Shown piece after piece: positions 18,864 through 27,918 of a stretch of DNA of 64,000 nucleotides. The stretch comes from a bacterium C-53 (GTDB taxonomy: Bacteria; Bacillota; Clostridia; Lachnospirales; Lachnospiraceae): NCBI GenBank assembly GCA_003612525.1, contig RAZD01000005.1:62001-126000 (forward strand), written 5' to 3'. The notes beneath the pieces were generated by a model. That model searched no databases and was not told the origin of the DNA. It was given only the letters and a program-made list of their open reading frames with translations. The position numbers and the translations under genes are program-made. How positions within the stretch are numbered: position 1 is the first letter of the stretch; each line of letters begins with the position of its first letter.

Positions 18864-19898
18864 ATGGTACCCAAGAGAGATGATATAGTGATAAATAATA
18901 GAGAAACACAATCTGACTTTGTTAGAGTGGTAGCAATGTTATTTGTAATTTGTGTGCATCTTCCATTTGGATTTACGGATAATCCGCTTATCCTTATTGC
19001 ACAACCAGCTATATTTTTTACGTGTAATGGTATGTTCTATATGCTGAGTGGAAAATTTAATTTAAGATTTCAACCCAGTGATGACCTAATCTCATCATAT
19101 AAGATATATTATTTGAAGAAGTTTAAAAATATTTTAATTCCATATTTTTTATATTCAATTATTTTGTATATGTATTCCAATTGGCATATATATAGTGAAT
19201 TGGGATTAAAGAAATATATGTATGGGCTTGTAAATGCTTTTTTCAGCGCTAATGCAAATGGTCATATTTGGTTTATGTATCCTCTTATCGGAATGCTAAT
19301 AGGAGCTCCGTTTTTAGCCAAAATGTTATGGAGTTTATCAGATCAAGAGTTGAAAATTTTAGTGGTTATTGCGTTATTATGGAATTTTGTAGGTATAATT
19401 ATTGTAAGAAATATATTTATGATAAGTTATAGTTATTCCGGTTGGTTTCTTAATGAATGGCTTTTTTATTTTATATTGGGTTATTGCTGTGACAGGTTAA
19501 TTGATAAAAAGAGTGGAATTTATATTATATTAGGATTTATTGCAATGTTATTGACACTGTTTCAGAAAGTATATTTTGATAATAGATCACAATACATTTT
19601 TGATATTTCACCAATTTATACATTTGCAATTATTGGAATATACTTGTTTATAGAAAGAAAATGTATTGTTAAAAATAAAAAATTTAAATTGATTCTATCA
19701 TTTCTTTCAAAATATTCTTTCGGAATATATATGCTCCATATGAATATTTTGAATTTTGTTACAGGAAAAATGGGTAATGCAGATGGAATTGTAAAATGGA
19801 TGATTGAGGTAGCTATAATTTTAGCAATTTCTTTAGCCCTGACATTTATTATTGACAATTGCATAATCAAACCTATAAAAAAGCTTATCATAATATAA
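18864..19898 (+). CDS. Membrane acyltransferase (acyltransferase 3 family)
   Basis: A 344-residue polytopic protein: SDFVRVVAMLFVICVHLPFG gives the usual charged start and the conserved His; GHIWFMYPLIGM and the late YSFGIYMLHMNIL motif are also typical. Likely O-acetylates a sugar of the glycan. An AAAGG site lies before ATG 18864. This is one of three genes of the family in the window (with 12168 and 44107), suggesting several acylation sites. It has no homopolymer switch. Confidence 0.8.
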   Translation: MVPKRDDIVINNRETQSDFVRVVAMLFVICVHLPFGFTDNPLILIAQPAIFFTCNGMFYMLSGKFNLRFQPSDDLISSYKIYYLKKFKNILIPYFLYSIILYMYSNWHIYSELGLKKYMYGLVNAFFSANANGHIWFMYPLIGMLIGAPFLAKMLWSLSDQELKILVVIALLWNFVGIIIVRNIFMISYSYSGWFLNEWLFYFILGYCCDRLIDKKSGIYIILGFIAMLLTLFQKVYFDNRSQYIFDISPIYTFAIIGIYLFIERKCIVKNKKFKLILSFLSKYSFGIYMLHMNILNFVTGKMGNADGIVKWMIEVAIILAISLALTFIIDNCIIKPIKKLIII

Positions 19899-19933
19899 GT
19901 GTATAAATTTTAAGAAAGGAAATGAATTGTTAT

Positions 19934-21718
19934 ATGATACTTCAAAAAATCTTGTTTCCGACTCCAGAAATATGTGAGGATAAGGAACTTTATTTTCATA
20001 TGAAAAATAATAAAATGCATGCAGATACGTATTTTAATTCATTTTCTATAGGGAAGTGGAAAAAATATACAAATCTTTTTTCTTTATTTCTGGTACTTCA
20101 AGTGAAGGGAAGTATGAAAATAGAAGTATATCATTTAGAACGTCAAGGAACGAGAATAAGAAAGCAGAGTCTATTAAAATCTGAGATAACCGAAGATAAT
20201 AGTTGTATAGAGATACCAAAAGAAGTTTTTTCAGGAGATAGGTTTCGGGGAGTGATTGCCTTTTCGCTTGAAAAAAAGACATCAGATGCAAGATTATCAG
20301 GCGGCTGGTACGAAGGAGAGTGTAAAACTGGGATTCAAAATTGTCATTTGGCGATTGATATTTGTACATTTAAACGGGAGGAGTATGTAAAGAGAAATAT
20401 ACTTTTATTGAAAAAAACTCTTCTACCGACAGGCAATGTGGAAATATATGTCGCGGATAATGGACAAACGTTGGACAAAGAGTCTCTTTCGAATGATAAA
20501 ATTCATATATATCCAAACAAAAATGTAGGTGGAGTAGGCGGCTTTACACGTGGTATGATAGAGGCACTTCGTGATGCAAGGGCAACACATGTTCTGATTA
20601 TGGATGATGATGCGATCATTAATCCATATGCGATTGAGAAAATGATGGCGTTTCTTTCTATGCGTAAGGAAGATTATAAGGATATGACAGTAGGGGGAGC
20701 AATGTTTTTATTAGGCGCTCCTTATATGCAGTATGAGGCAGGGGCAGCTTGGACAGACCTTCGCATTGCTGCCAATCATAAGATCCTTGATATGAGGGAA
20801 CCCATTAAAGTCCTTTTGAATGAAGAAGAGGATCAGAAAATAGAGTATTTTGCATGGTGGTTTTGTTGTATGCCTATGACAATGGTGACAGAAACGAATC
20901 TTCCGCTGCCAATTTTTGTGCATAAAGATGATATAGAATACGGCCTTCGCAATTGTCGAACGATGGTGATTTTAAATGGAGTCAGTGTCTGGCATGAGGA
21001 TTTTGACAGTAAATTCAGTGGAATAATGGAATATTATGACCAGCGAAATGATATGTTGGTTGCAGCGCTTCATAAACCGAATGTAAATCTGCGATTGCAT
21101 AAAAAAATAATGTGTAATGAAATCATACGAAATATGATGAAACTGCGATATCGATATGCCTATATGAGATTGCGTGGAGCAGAAGACTTTTTGAGAGGAA
21201 TCGACTGGCTGATGGCACAGGACGGAGAGATATTGCATCGGGAAATCATGGCGATGAACTATAAAATGCAGCCAATTGAGAAATTAGGAATTACGCGTGA
21301 TGAGGCAGAGCGTAACAGTCAGGCAAGATCATGGAGGACGTTGGAGATAAAATCGGTCTCAAAGAGGCAGGCAGCGGTTATTCAGACATTCCGGGTTATA
21401 AAATCGTATATAAAACAGGTTTGTTTTAGTATTACTTTTAATGGTCTTTTATTTCCAGCAAAAAAGAAGCCAGTGATCGCTGAGCCGAATCCCTCGGTAA
21501 TTAAATTTTTCCGTGCAGGAACAGCTATTCATTACGATTTGAATGGAAAGGCTTATGTGACAAAACGCAGTTTAAAAGAAGTGATTCATATTTGTAAAGA
21601 ATATCGAAGGGTATCGAAAATGCTTGATCGTAATTTTGACCGGGTATGTGAGGAATATCGGAAACGGTATAAAGAGCTGACCTCGTTGGAATTTTGGAGA
21701 GAATATTTGGAAATATAA
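19934..21718 (+). CDS. GlfT2-like GT2 glycosyltransferase (candidate galactofuranosyltransferase) 2
   Basis: A 594-residue paralog of the gene at 15194, with the same order of motifs: ADTYFNSFSIGKWKKYT, IDICTFKREEYVKRN, NVGGVGGFTRGM, DDD at about 224-226, WWFCCMPM, HKDDIEYGLR and VWHE with His354. It lacks about 22 residues of the N-terminal domain found in the other copy. The start at 19934 aligns with the paralog; ATG 19922 is also in frame, and the GAAAGGA site is not ideally placed for either. Two non-identical copies suggest alternating linkages or a starter and an extender enzyme (inference). Confidence 0.72.
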   Translation: MILQKILFPTPEICEDKELYFHMKNNKMHADTYFNSFSIGKWKKYTNLFSLFLVLQVKGSMKIEVYHLERQGTRIRKQSLLKSEITEDNSCIEIPKEVFSGDRFRGVIAFSLEKKTSDARLSGGWYEGECKTGIQNCHLAIDICTFKREEYVKRNILLLKKTLLPTGNVEIYVADNGQTLDKESLSNDKIHIYPNKNVGGVGGFTRGMIEALRDARATHVLIMDDDAIINPYAIEKMMAFLSMRKEDYKDMTVGGAMFLLGAPYMQYEAGAAWTDLRIAANHKILDMREPIKVLLNEEEDQKIEYFAWWFCCMPMTMVTETNLPLPIFVHKDDIEYGLRNCRTMVILNGVSVWHEDFDSKFSGIMEYYDQRNDMLVAALHKPNVNLRLHKKIMCNEIIRNMMKLRYRYAYMRLRGAEDFLRGIDWLMAQDGEILHREIMAMNYKMQPIEKLGITRDEAERNSQARSWRTLEIKSVSKRQAAVIQTFRVIKSYIKQVCFSITFNGLLFPAKKKPVIAEPNPSVIKFFRAGTAIHYDLNGKAYVTKRSLKEVIHICKEYRRVSKMLDRNFDRVCEEYRKRYKELTSLEFWREYLEI

Positions 21719-21722
21719 CAAT

Positions 21723-21896
21723 TTATACAAGGTTTTTCTGAAAATAACCATACGCTTCCTGTACTGCATCATTATATGAATTGGATATTCCATGTCCGAT
21801 ATTACAGGTATACGAAGAGGTTATTTTAATAATACACCAGAAAAATTCTTTTTGATCGTCTTTAAAAAAGAATTCAATTTTGTAATAGGGCTCCAT
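21723..21896 (-). CDS. Small 57-residue protein of unknown function, divergent from the DUF262 gene
   Basis: On the minus strand an ATG (CAT at 21894-21896) is preceded at good distance by GGAGG and opens a 57-codon frame ending at TAA. The protein begins MEPYYKIEFFF, is rich in aromatic residues (WCIIKIT) and ends in NDAVQEAYGYFQKNLV. It is the only convincing minus-strand gene in the window, and its start lies 36 bases from the DUF262 start, so the two face away from each other. No family is recognised. It may belong with the inserted DUF262 cassette, for example as a regulator or antitoxin, but that is a guess. Confidence 0.55.
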   Translation of the reverse strand: MEPYYKIEFFFKDDQKEFFWCIIKITSSYTCNIGHGISNSYNDAVQEAYGYFQKNLV

Positions 21897-21932
21897 ACGT
21901 AAATACCTCCGTAATTATTATAAGAAAGGCGA

Positions 21933-23222
21933 ATGGATTTTATGACTATGATTAACAAAAAAGTATTGGAAGATTTGGACAAACTTATCAATATCGGAAA
22001 AGAATATCGAGATAGTACAATCACGGATTCGCTGTTTTATGAGATTATCGGTAAATTAAAGGAGGACAATACGGCTAACAGGCAGTGCAGAGAATACCTT
22101 GAGCGGAATGGTATACAAATTGTGAGTGGCGATTCGGATGTGGAGGAAATGGATGAGAATTATGATGAGGAAATTCAAATCAAACCATATGACCCATCTG
22201 ATATTGATATTTCATTAAAAAATATGTCACTGTCTTTGATTATAGATCGGTTGGAGATGGATGAGATCGATTTAATGCCAGATTTTCAACGAAAAGGGGG
22301 GTTATGGACAGAAGAGCAGAAAAGCAGATTGATCGAGTCATTGATTCTCAGAATTCCACTTCCTGCATTTTACTTCGATGGAAGCTATAATGATAGGTGG
22401 ATAGTGATAGATGGATTGCAGAGATTGACAGCAATTAAGGAATTTTTTGTAGATCAGACGTTGTCTTTGTCAAAATTAGAATTTTTAGGCGATTTAAATG
22501 GTACTTTTTATGGGGATCTGCCAAGAGTTTATAAACGAAGAATGCGTGAGACACAAATTATTACTTACATAATTAATCCGGGTGCGCCGGTGAATTTAAA
22601 ATATAATATTTTTAAGAGAATTAATACAGGCGGTTTGAGCCTGGAACCACAGGAGATTCGTCATGCGTTGTATCAGGGATTTGCAACAGATTATTTGAAA
22701 CGGTTGTCTGCTTTAGAAATCTTTAAAAAGGCGACAGGGTACTCTATAAGAGGAGATCGGATGCTTGACCGTGAGTTTGCTCTGAGATTTATAGCATTCT
22801 ATGAGTTGCCGTTAGATGAATATAAAGGCTCCATTGATTTTTTTCTCAATAAAGCGATGGAATATATCAATCAGAAATACGATGATATATATGCATGTAT
22901 GGTAGAAGAATTATATATTCAAAGTTTGACAACAGTATATGAGATATTTGAAAAATTTGCTTTTCGCAAGATGCCGGATATGGGAAAAAGAAGACAGGTA
23001 AATAAAGCGCTTTTTGAGGTATGGACGGTACTTTTGGCTAGAAAGACGCGGAAACAACAACAGAAGCTGATCGAAAAGCGGGTTGATGTATTGGATACAT
23101 TTATGGTGCTGTGCAGGGATGATAAAGAATTTAATGACTCTTTAAAAAGCTCTAAAATTGCAGCGGTAAAAAGGCGGTTTGAACGAATTGAAAGTTTAAT
23201 AGGGGGGATCTTGGAGAAATGA
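21933..23222 (+). CDS. DUF262 (GmrS/ParB-fold) protein
   Basis: A 429-residue protein. The first 85 residues are acidic and helical. The DUF262 domain follows with LMPDFQRKGGLWTEEQKSR, RIPLPAFYFDG and VIDGLQRLTAIKEFF; the last is the DGQQR-type motif of the ParB/Srx-fold nuclease-NTPase domain, with Leu in place of the first Gln. Later motifs NIFKRINTGG and LEPQEIRHALY are also typical. Many DUF262 proteins serve in type IV restriction (GmrS) or other phage defence, usually with a DUF1524 HNH partner; no HNH domain is seen here. It overlaps the ATPase gene by four bases. Confidence 0.85.
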   Translation: MDFMTMINKKVLEDLDKLINIGKEYRDSTITDSLFYEIIGKLKEDNTANRQCREYLERNGIQIVSGDSDVEEMDENYDEEIQIKPYDPSDIDISLKNMSLSLIIDRLEMDEIDLMPDFQRKGGLWTEEQKSRLIESLILRIPLPAFYFDGSYNDRWIVIDGLQRLTAIKEFFVDQTLSLSKLEFLGDLNGTFYGDLPRVYKRRMRETQIITYIINPGAPVNLKYNIFKRINTGGLSLEPQEIRHALYQGFATDYLKRLSALEIFKKATGYSIRGDRMLDREFALRFIAFYELPLDEYKGSIDFFLNKAMEYINQKYDDIYACMVEELYIQSLTTVYEIFEKFAFRKMPDMGKRRQVNKALFEVWTVLLARKTRKQQQKLIEKRVDVLDTFMVLCRDDKEFNDSLKSSKIAAVKRRFERIESLIGGILEK

Positions 23223-24295
23223 TAAGGAGTGTTTATTTAAAAAACTTTAAATGCTTTTCCGAAATGTCATTTAAATTAGGACATATGAATGTTTTTGCAG
23301 GTCTTAATGGAATGGGAAAATCAACAATCATTCAATCAATTCTATTAATTGAGCAGTCACATCGTCAAGGATTTCTTCCGAATCAGATATGCCTGAATGG
23401 AGAGCTTGTAAATATTGGAGAGGGTAAGGATTTATTGTTTGAAGGCGCCGGGGAGGATGTAGTTACGATTGGTATTCATTGTGATTCTAACAGTGCTAGA
23501 TATGAATTATTGTATGATGAAAAAGCTGATGTGCTTGATTGCATAAATGCAGAGACTCAAACGGTTGATCTGACAGAAGGTAATTTTGAATACTTAAATG
23601 CAGAACGGAATGCACCTAAAGTAATTTATAATAAATCTAGTTATCATGTGGATTCCATAGAAAATCTTGGAGTCAATGGTGAATATACGGTACATTACCT
23701 GCTAAGGCATCAGAACAGGCCTCTTAAGTGGGGGATGGAACGTTATAAGGATAATACTTTAAAAGAGGCTGTACAATATTGGCTGAATGAAATCTCTCCT
23801 AATGTTAAATTGGATATTGATGATATTGAAAATACGAATCTAACAAAGATTGGTTATTATTATACCGATAAGGGCAGGACAAGAAATTATCGTCCAACCA
23901 ATATAGGCTTCGGTGTTTCCTACATTTTACCGGTTATTGTGGCATTGCTAAAAGCGGAAAAAGGTGATATTGTTATTGTGGAGAATCCAGAAGCGCATCT
24001 GCATCCTCATGGGCAGCGTAAAATGGGTGAGTTGCTGGCTGAGTGTGCAGGAAATGGGATACAGTTATTTGTGGAGACGCATAGTGATCATGTTATGAAT
24101 GGTATCCGTATATCAGTAAAAAAGAAAAGTATAGTGAATACATGGGTAAAGCTTTTTTTTGTTGAGAAAGAGATAAGAGGTAATGAATGTGTACATAGTG
24201 TAAAAAAACCTATGATACTGCCAAATGGTAAATTGAATTTTTGGCCGGATGGATTTTTTGACGAGTGGGAGAAAGCGCTTGACGAAATAATTTAA
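23219..24295 (+). CDS. AAA ATPase with DUF3696-type C-terminus
   Basis: A 358-residue ABC/SMC-like ATPase: an N-terminal KNFKCFSEMSF strand, Walker A GLNGMGKST (about 27-35), the signature region TNIGFGVSYILPVIVALL, Walker B VIVENPEAHLHPHGQ, and the DUF3696-like ending VETHSDHVMNGIRISV. It resembles the ATPase half of OLD-family and related defence proteins but has no Toprim nuclease domain. Its start overlaps the DUF262 gene (ATGA), so the two products probably work as a complex, the ATPase gating a DUF262 effector (inference). Confidence 0.85.
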   Translation: MIRSVYLKNFKCFSEMSFKLGHMNVFAGLNGMGKSTIIQSILLIEQSHRQGFLPNQICLNGELVNIGEGKDLLFEGAGEDVVTIGIHCDSNSARYELLYDEKADVLDCINAETQTVDLTEGNFEYLNAERNAPKVIYNKSSYHVDSIENLGVNGEYTVHYLLRHQNRPLKWGMERYKDNTLKEAVQYWLNEISPNVKLDIDDIENTNLTKIGYYYTDKGRTRNYRPTNIGFGVSYILPVIVALLKAEKGDIVIVENPEAHLHPHGQRKMGELLAECAGNGIQLFVETHSDHVMNGIRISVKKKSIVNTWVKLFFVEKEIRGNECVHSVKKPMILPNGKLNFWPDGFFDEWEKALDEII

Positions 24296-24307
24296 GTGGG
24301 AGAGACT

Positions 24308-25237
24308 ATGCAGCTTGTTTTTAATGAACTATCTTTAAATGATACAATTGAGTATGAGGAAGGTATTTCCTGCTTTTATCAATTTATTAATACATATAGC
24401 AAGGCTGTAAAGGAAGGATTTGATAGAGCTGTTCGAACATATATTGATTTTAATGTAATCCCAATTGCAGATCATTATTATAGCTATCAATGGAGAAATA
24501 GGGAAATGGATAGGGATATCGTGAGGCGCTATCAGGGGCTATGTGACAGACAGGATTTAAAGGAAAGATTGGATTTGCCATTTGAACTATATGTAAATGG
24601 GAATCATGGAGAAGGTATATTGTATGCTGTTTTACATGACGAAGTCTTATTCAGTATAAGTGGTCATGATATTTTTAAAGGGTTTCAGCTGGAAGGAATG
24701 CTTTATTCTTTAGAGAAAGAAGAGGAAACAACAGTTGAAGTTGTAAATGTTAGCAGTGTTTCTGACATTGAAGATCATAAAAATATGTGGCAAGTCCGAA
24801 AGCGTATGGAGGTAGAAGGGAATATTAGCAAAGATGATTTTATAAAAAATCTATCAAATTATTATCCTAATTTAGTATTTGGCGATCTGGCATTAAAACA
24901 GCTGAAAGTGGACATAGAACAGCAGCACTTTAAGAAAGTACGGATGAAATTAAATGAGATAGAGAGTGTGTTTCGGGATTGGGATGGTGGTGAAGTGAGA
25001 AATGATATGTTTGCATCTAAAATGTCGCCACAATCACCGGAAACTTTAAACAAGTTCAGGGATGAACATACATTTGAGGTAAATGGTGAAGCAGTATTGG
25101 CCAGTTACCATATACGGTATACAGGAAATATTCAGGGCAGGATATACTTTTATCCGAACAGCGAGAATAAGAAGTGCTATATATGCAGCCTGACGACGAA
25201 ATTGCCTACAGTTTCAGCCCCGAAGATGAGGATATGA
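24308..25237 (+). CDS. Unknown third protein of the DUF262/ATPase cassette
   Basis: A 309-residue soluble protein I do not recognise. ATG 24308 is chosen because GGGAG lies five bases upstream; a GTG at 24296 touches the previous stop. Residues 1-150 have many aromatic and acidic residues (YYSYQWRNREMDRD); a central helical region runs to about residue 220. The end reads YTGNIQGRIYFYP ... YICSLTTKLPT, a small beta unit seen at the C-terminus of several cassette-encoded proteins. The tight linkage to the ATPase gene indicates the same functional unit. It could be the substrate-sensing or effector part. Confidence 0.65.
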   Translation: MQLVFNELSLNDTIEYEEGISCFYQFINTYSKAVKEGFDRAVRTYIDFNVIPIADHYYSYQWRNREMDRDIVRRYQGLCDRQDLKERLDLPFELYVNGNHGEGILYAVLHDEVLFSISGHDIFKGFQLEGMLYSLEKEEETTVEVVNVSSVSDIEDHKNMWQVRKRMEVEGNISKDDFIKNLSNYYPNLVFGDLALKQLKVDIEQQHFKKVRMKLNEIESVFRDWDGGEVRNDMFASKMSPQSPETLNKFRDEHTFEVNGEAVLASYHIRYTGNIQGRIYFYPNSENKKCYICSLTTKLPTVSAPKMRI

Positions 25238-25281
25238 TTGTTGAGGTTGAATTATCAATAGAAAGGTTAGAAATTGAATGA
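25183..25281 (+). CDS. Possible small acidic ORF overlapping the previous gene
   Basis: A 32-codon frame starting MQPDDEIAYSFSPEDED lies in another frame over the end of the previous gene and stops in an ATGA overlap with the next start. The ribosome site is weak. It may only couple translation to the gene at 25278, or be chance. Confidence 0.2.
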   Translation: MQPDDEIAYSFSPEDEDMIVEVELSIERLEIE

Positions 25282-26783
25282 AAAAAAGAAGGAAATTCTC
25301 TATTAATAAAGAAAGTGTATACTCTCTATTTGTGATTGCCTTAGCGGGAGTATCATTGATTCCGCTTGTTATCTTATGCTTCTTTAGCCATCCTTCGGCA
25401 GATGATTATAGCTATTCGATTATAACATTCCATGAATGGAGCAATTCACACTCAATAGCACAATTATTAATGGCTGCATTAAAAACAACAAAACATTTTT
25501 GGAACAATTGGCAAGGATTGTATTCTTCCGCTTTTTTTCTGTCACTTCAACCTGCTATATTTGGCGAAAAGTATTATTTTTTAACTGGCATTATCATGCT
25601 TTTTCTTATTATATTTAGTACCTGTTTCTTTTTTTCATATATTATTAAAAAAGTTTTAGGAGGTTCTACTTTAGATGGAATTGCAGTGGGAAGTGCAGCT
25701 TCGTTTCTGATGGTTCAATGGATGCCATCATGTGTGGAAGGTTTATATTGGTATAATGGCGCTGTAAATTATGGTCTGTTTTTTGCTATATTGTTACTTT
25801 TGATATGTGCTGAAATTAGTCTGCATATGGCAACTGATCAGAAGAATGTTATTAAATATACTGTAATTTGTTGTATTTTAGGTTTTATACTTGAAGGCGG
25901 CAATCATGTAACTGCATTTATGGGGCTTTTATTTGTATTTGGCACTACTATAATGGAAATTATATTGAAAAATTATAAAAGGGGGGGGTACTACGCGGGC
26001 ATTCTGTTGTTTATGACTGTTGGGTTTTTACTTAACGTATTATCTCCAGGAACTAAAGTACGTCAAAGCGCTCTTACTAAAATCGATGCTGTATCTGCGA
26101 TTAAAAGCGCTATTTCAGTCGGAATTAAAAATATTAATTTGTGGTTAGATTTAGCTCCGGTTATTGTGGCGTTGTTAATCATGCCGATTATTTTAAAGTT
26201 GGTCATCTGCGCATTTAAACAAAATAATTTCAAATTCTCTAATCCACTTTTGTTGTTGATTGGCTCTGTGATGTGGCTTTGTGCAATGTATTGTCCTTCT
26301 TTGTATGCTACAGGTGCTGCTGGAGCAGGAAGATTGCAAAATATAGTTTGGTATAGTTTTATAATTCTGTTTTTTATAAATGTATTTTATATATCGGGCT
26401 GGGTTATGAATAAAGTTGATATGAAGTATAAAAGTAACGAGGTGGCATTTATTAATGCAAAATGGATTTGTTTTGTATTGACTATGCTTATGGGTTTATA
26501 TCTTGCTAAGTGGAACGGTGTATGGAGCTCTGATTGGAATGGTGCATGGAGCGCTAAGGCAGTACAGGAGTTGAAGCAGGGCGAGGCACAGAGATATTCA
26601 AAACAGGCTTTTGACAGATATAAAGTCTTGCTAAATTCATCTGCACAAGATGTGATAGTAAAAGATTATAGTGATAAACCGGAAACGTTGTTTTCTTCTG
26701 ATATATCGGAAGATGTGAATCATTGGAGGAATCAAGATTTAAGAAATTATTTTGGTTTAAATAGTGTTCGAATTGAAAAGTGA
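25278..26783 (+). CDS. Polytopic membrane protein, DUF6056-like, with in-frame G8 tract (ON)
   Basis: A 501-residue membrane protein with about eleven membrane segments. After segment 1 comes the loop HPSADDYSYSII ... FWNNWQGLYSSAFFLSLQP, typical of DUF6056 proteins, which look like GT-C enzymes acting at the outer face on prenyl-phosphate sugars. It is followed by a DPM1-like GT2 and a DUF2304 protein, which could supply and help move the lipid-linked sugar. The codons KRGGYY at 25979-25994 are made from a run of eight G in a cytoplasmic-loop position. G7 or G9 would bring a stop within 11-18 codons, so the current state is ON. Confidence 0.75.
   Translation: MKKRRKFSINKESVYSLFVIALAGVSLIPLVILCFFSHPSADDYSYSIITFHEWSNSHSIAQLLMAALKTTKHFWNNWQGLYSSAFFLSLQPAIFGEKYYFLTGIIMLFLIIFSTCFFFSYIIKKVLGGSTLDGIAVGSAASFLMVQWMPSCVEGLYWYNGAVNYGLFFAILLLLICAEISLHMATDQKNVIKYTVICCILGFILEGGNHVTAFMGLLFVFGTTIMEIILKNYKRGGYYAGILLFMTVGFLLNVLSPGTKVRQSALTKIDAVSAIKSAISVGIKNINLWLDLAPVIVALLIMPIILKLVICAFKQNNFKFSNPLLLLIGSVMWLCAMYCPSLYATGAAGAGRLQNIVWYSFIILFFINVFYISGWVMNKVDMKYKSNEVAFINAKWICFVLTMLMGLYLAKWNGVWSSDWNGAWSAKAVQELKQGEAQRYSKQAFDRYKVLLNSSAQDVIVKDYSDKPETLFSSDISEDVNHWRNQDLRNYFGLNSVRIEK
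25981..25988 (+). repeat. Poly-G tract G8 inside the DUF6056-like gene
   Basis: Eight G preceded by AAAA and followed by TACTAC. The frame is kept at G8; one base more or less reaches a stop soon after. Candidate slipped-strand switch, ON. Confidence 0.8.
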
Positions 26784-26826
26784 AAGCGATGGTTTGGGAA
26801 ATTTTTTAGAAAAGGCATATGAAAAT

Positions 26827-27528
26827 ATGAAGACATTAATAATTATTCCCGCCTATAATGAGGCTGAGAATATAGAGAATTTGATTAAAGAGTTAAAATT
26901 TGTCTGTCCATTTGCAGATTACCTCGTAGTAAATGATAGCTCGAATGATAATTCAGAAGAAATATTACAGGAGCTAGATGCGAACTATATGAGTAATGCT
27001 GTTAACCTGGGTATTGGGGGAACCGTACAGGCGGGATATATGTACGCTTTAAAAAATGGATATGAGATTGCAGTCCAGGTAGACGGAGATGGACAGCACG
27101 ATATTTCCTATTTGAGAAAATTAATCGAGCCAATAGAAAAGGGAGATGCGGATATTGTTATAGGTTCGCGATTTATTGAAAAAGAAGGCTTTCAATCTTC
27201 GATTACGAGAAGATTGGGAATAAATTTATTGAGTGTTTTAATTTGGATATGTACGGGTGTGAAGGTTAAGGACGTAACAAGTGGTTTCCGTGCAGTTAAC
27301 AAAAGATTTATTCAGATTTATGCCCTGGATTATCCACAGGATTATCCTGAACCTGAAGCAATTGTGGCAGCCGTTATGAATAAAGGAAGAATTAAAGAAA
27401 TACCAGTTGTAATGAATGAAAGAGTTGGCGGGGTTAGCTCTATTAATCTTTGGAAATCTGTTTACTATATGATTAAGGTTAGTATGGCTATTGTAATTTG
27501 TCGTATTAGTTTTGGAATAAGGAGATGA
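26827..27528 (+). CDS. GT2 glycosyltransferase, DPM1-like (prenyl-phosphate sugar synthase)
   Basis: A 233-residue cytoplasmic GT-A enzyme. The ORF opens at 26764, but ATG 26827 matches the family start MKTLIIIPAYNEAENI. Motifs: NDSSNDNSEEIL, NLGIGGTVQAGYMYALKNG, the metal site QVDGDGQHD and DVTSGFRAVNKR. This is the layout of dolichol/undecaprenyl-phosphate mannose or glucose synthases without a membrane C-terminus. It overlaps the DUF2304 gene by ATGA. Such pairs make a prenyl-phosphate sugar for a membrane glycosyltransferase, probably the DUF6056-like protein upstream (inference). Confidence 0.85.
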   Translation: MKTLIIIPAYNEAENIENLIKELKFVCPFADYLVVNDSSNDNSEEILQELDANYMSNAVNLGIGGTVQAGYMYALKNGYEIAVQVDGDGQHDISYLRKLIEPIEKGDADIVIGSRFIEKEGFQSSITRRLGINLLSVLIWICTGVKVKDVTSGFRAVNKRFIQIYALDYPQDYPEPEAIVAAVMNKGRIKEIPVVMNERVGGVSSINLWKSVYYMIKVSMAIVICRISFGIRR

Positions 27529-27914
27529 AAATGCTTCCTGTGACGTTGAGAACAACTCTAATATTGGGGTTGATTTTTTATTTCATTTTGATATTAATAT
27601 TTTTGAAAAATAAATCATTATTATTAAAATATGCACTTTTATGGGTTCTTGCGGGAATTGTTCTGGGAGGCATGGTTATTTTTCCTGATATGCTCGTCTG
27701 GATAACAAGACTTCTAGGCATAGAAAGCAATATGAACGGATTGTTCGTACTGTGTATTGGATTTATTATAATTATATTAATGGCATTAACTTCTATTGTG
27801 TCACGCCAGACGAACCGGATTCGAATCTTGGTGCAGGCAAATGCTATTCTTGAAAAAAGAGTGAGAGAATTAGAGAAAAGTTCTGGATATGATGGTATGG
27901 CAAAGGAAGGGTAA
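27525..27914 (+). CDS. DUF2304 membrane protein
   Basis: A 129-residue protein with three hydrophobic segments (about 10-28, 32-55, 72-92) and a C-terminal amphipathic coiled-coil stretch QANAILEKRVRELEKSS, the usual DUF2304 layout. DUF2304 genes are commonly found next to DPM1-like GT2 genes and probably anchor the synthase or assist the lipid sugar, a role like GtrA (family knowledge plus inference). The ATG overlaps the stop of the GT2 gene. Confidence 0.75.
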   Translation: MKMLPVTLRTTLILGLIFYFILILIFLKNKSLLLKYALLWVLAGIVLGGMVIFPDMLVWITRLLGIESNMNGLFVLCIGFIIIILMALTSIVSRQTNRIRILVQANAILEKRVRELEKSSGYDGMAKEG

Positions 27915-27918
27915 ATTA

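Noticed and set aside
22296-22301. G6 runs in the DUF262 gene (22296 and about 23202)
   Set aside because: They are short and the first codes for the conserved RKGGLW motif; not clearly contingency tracts.
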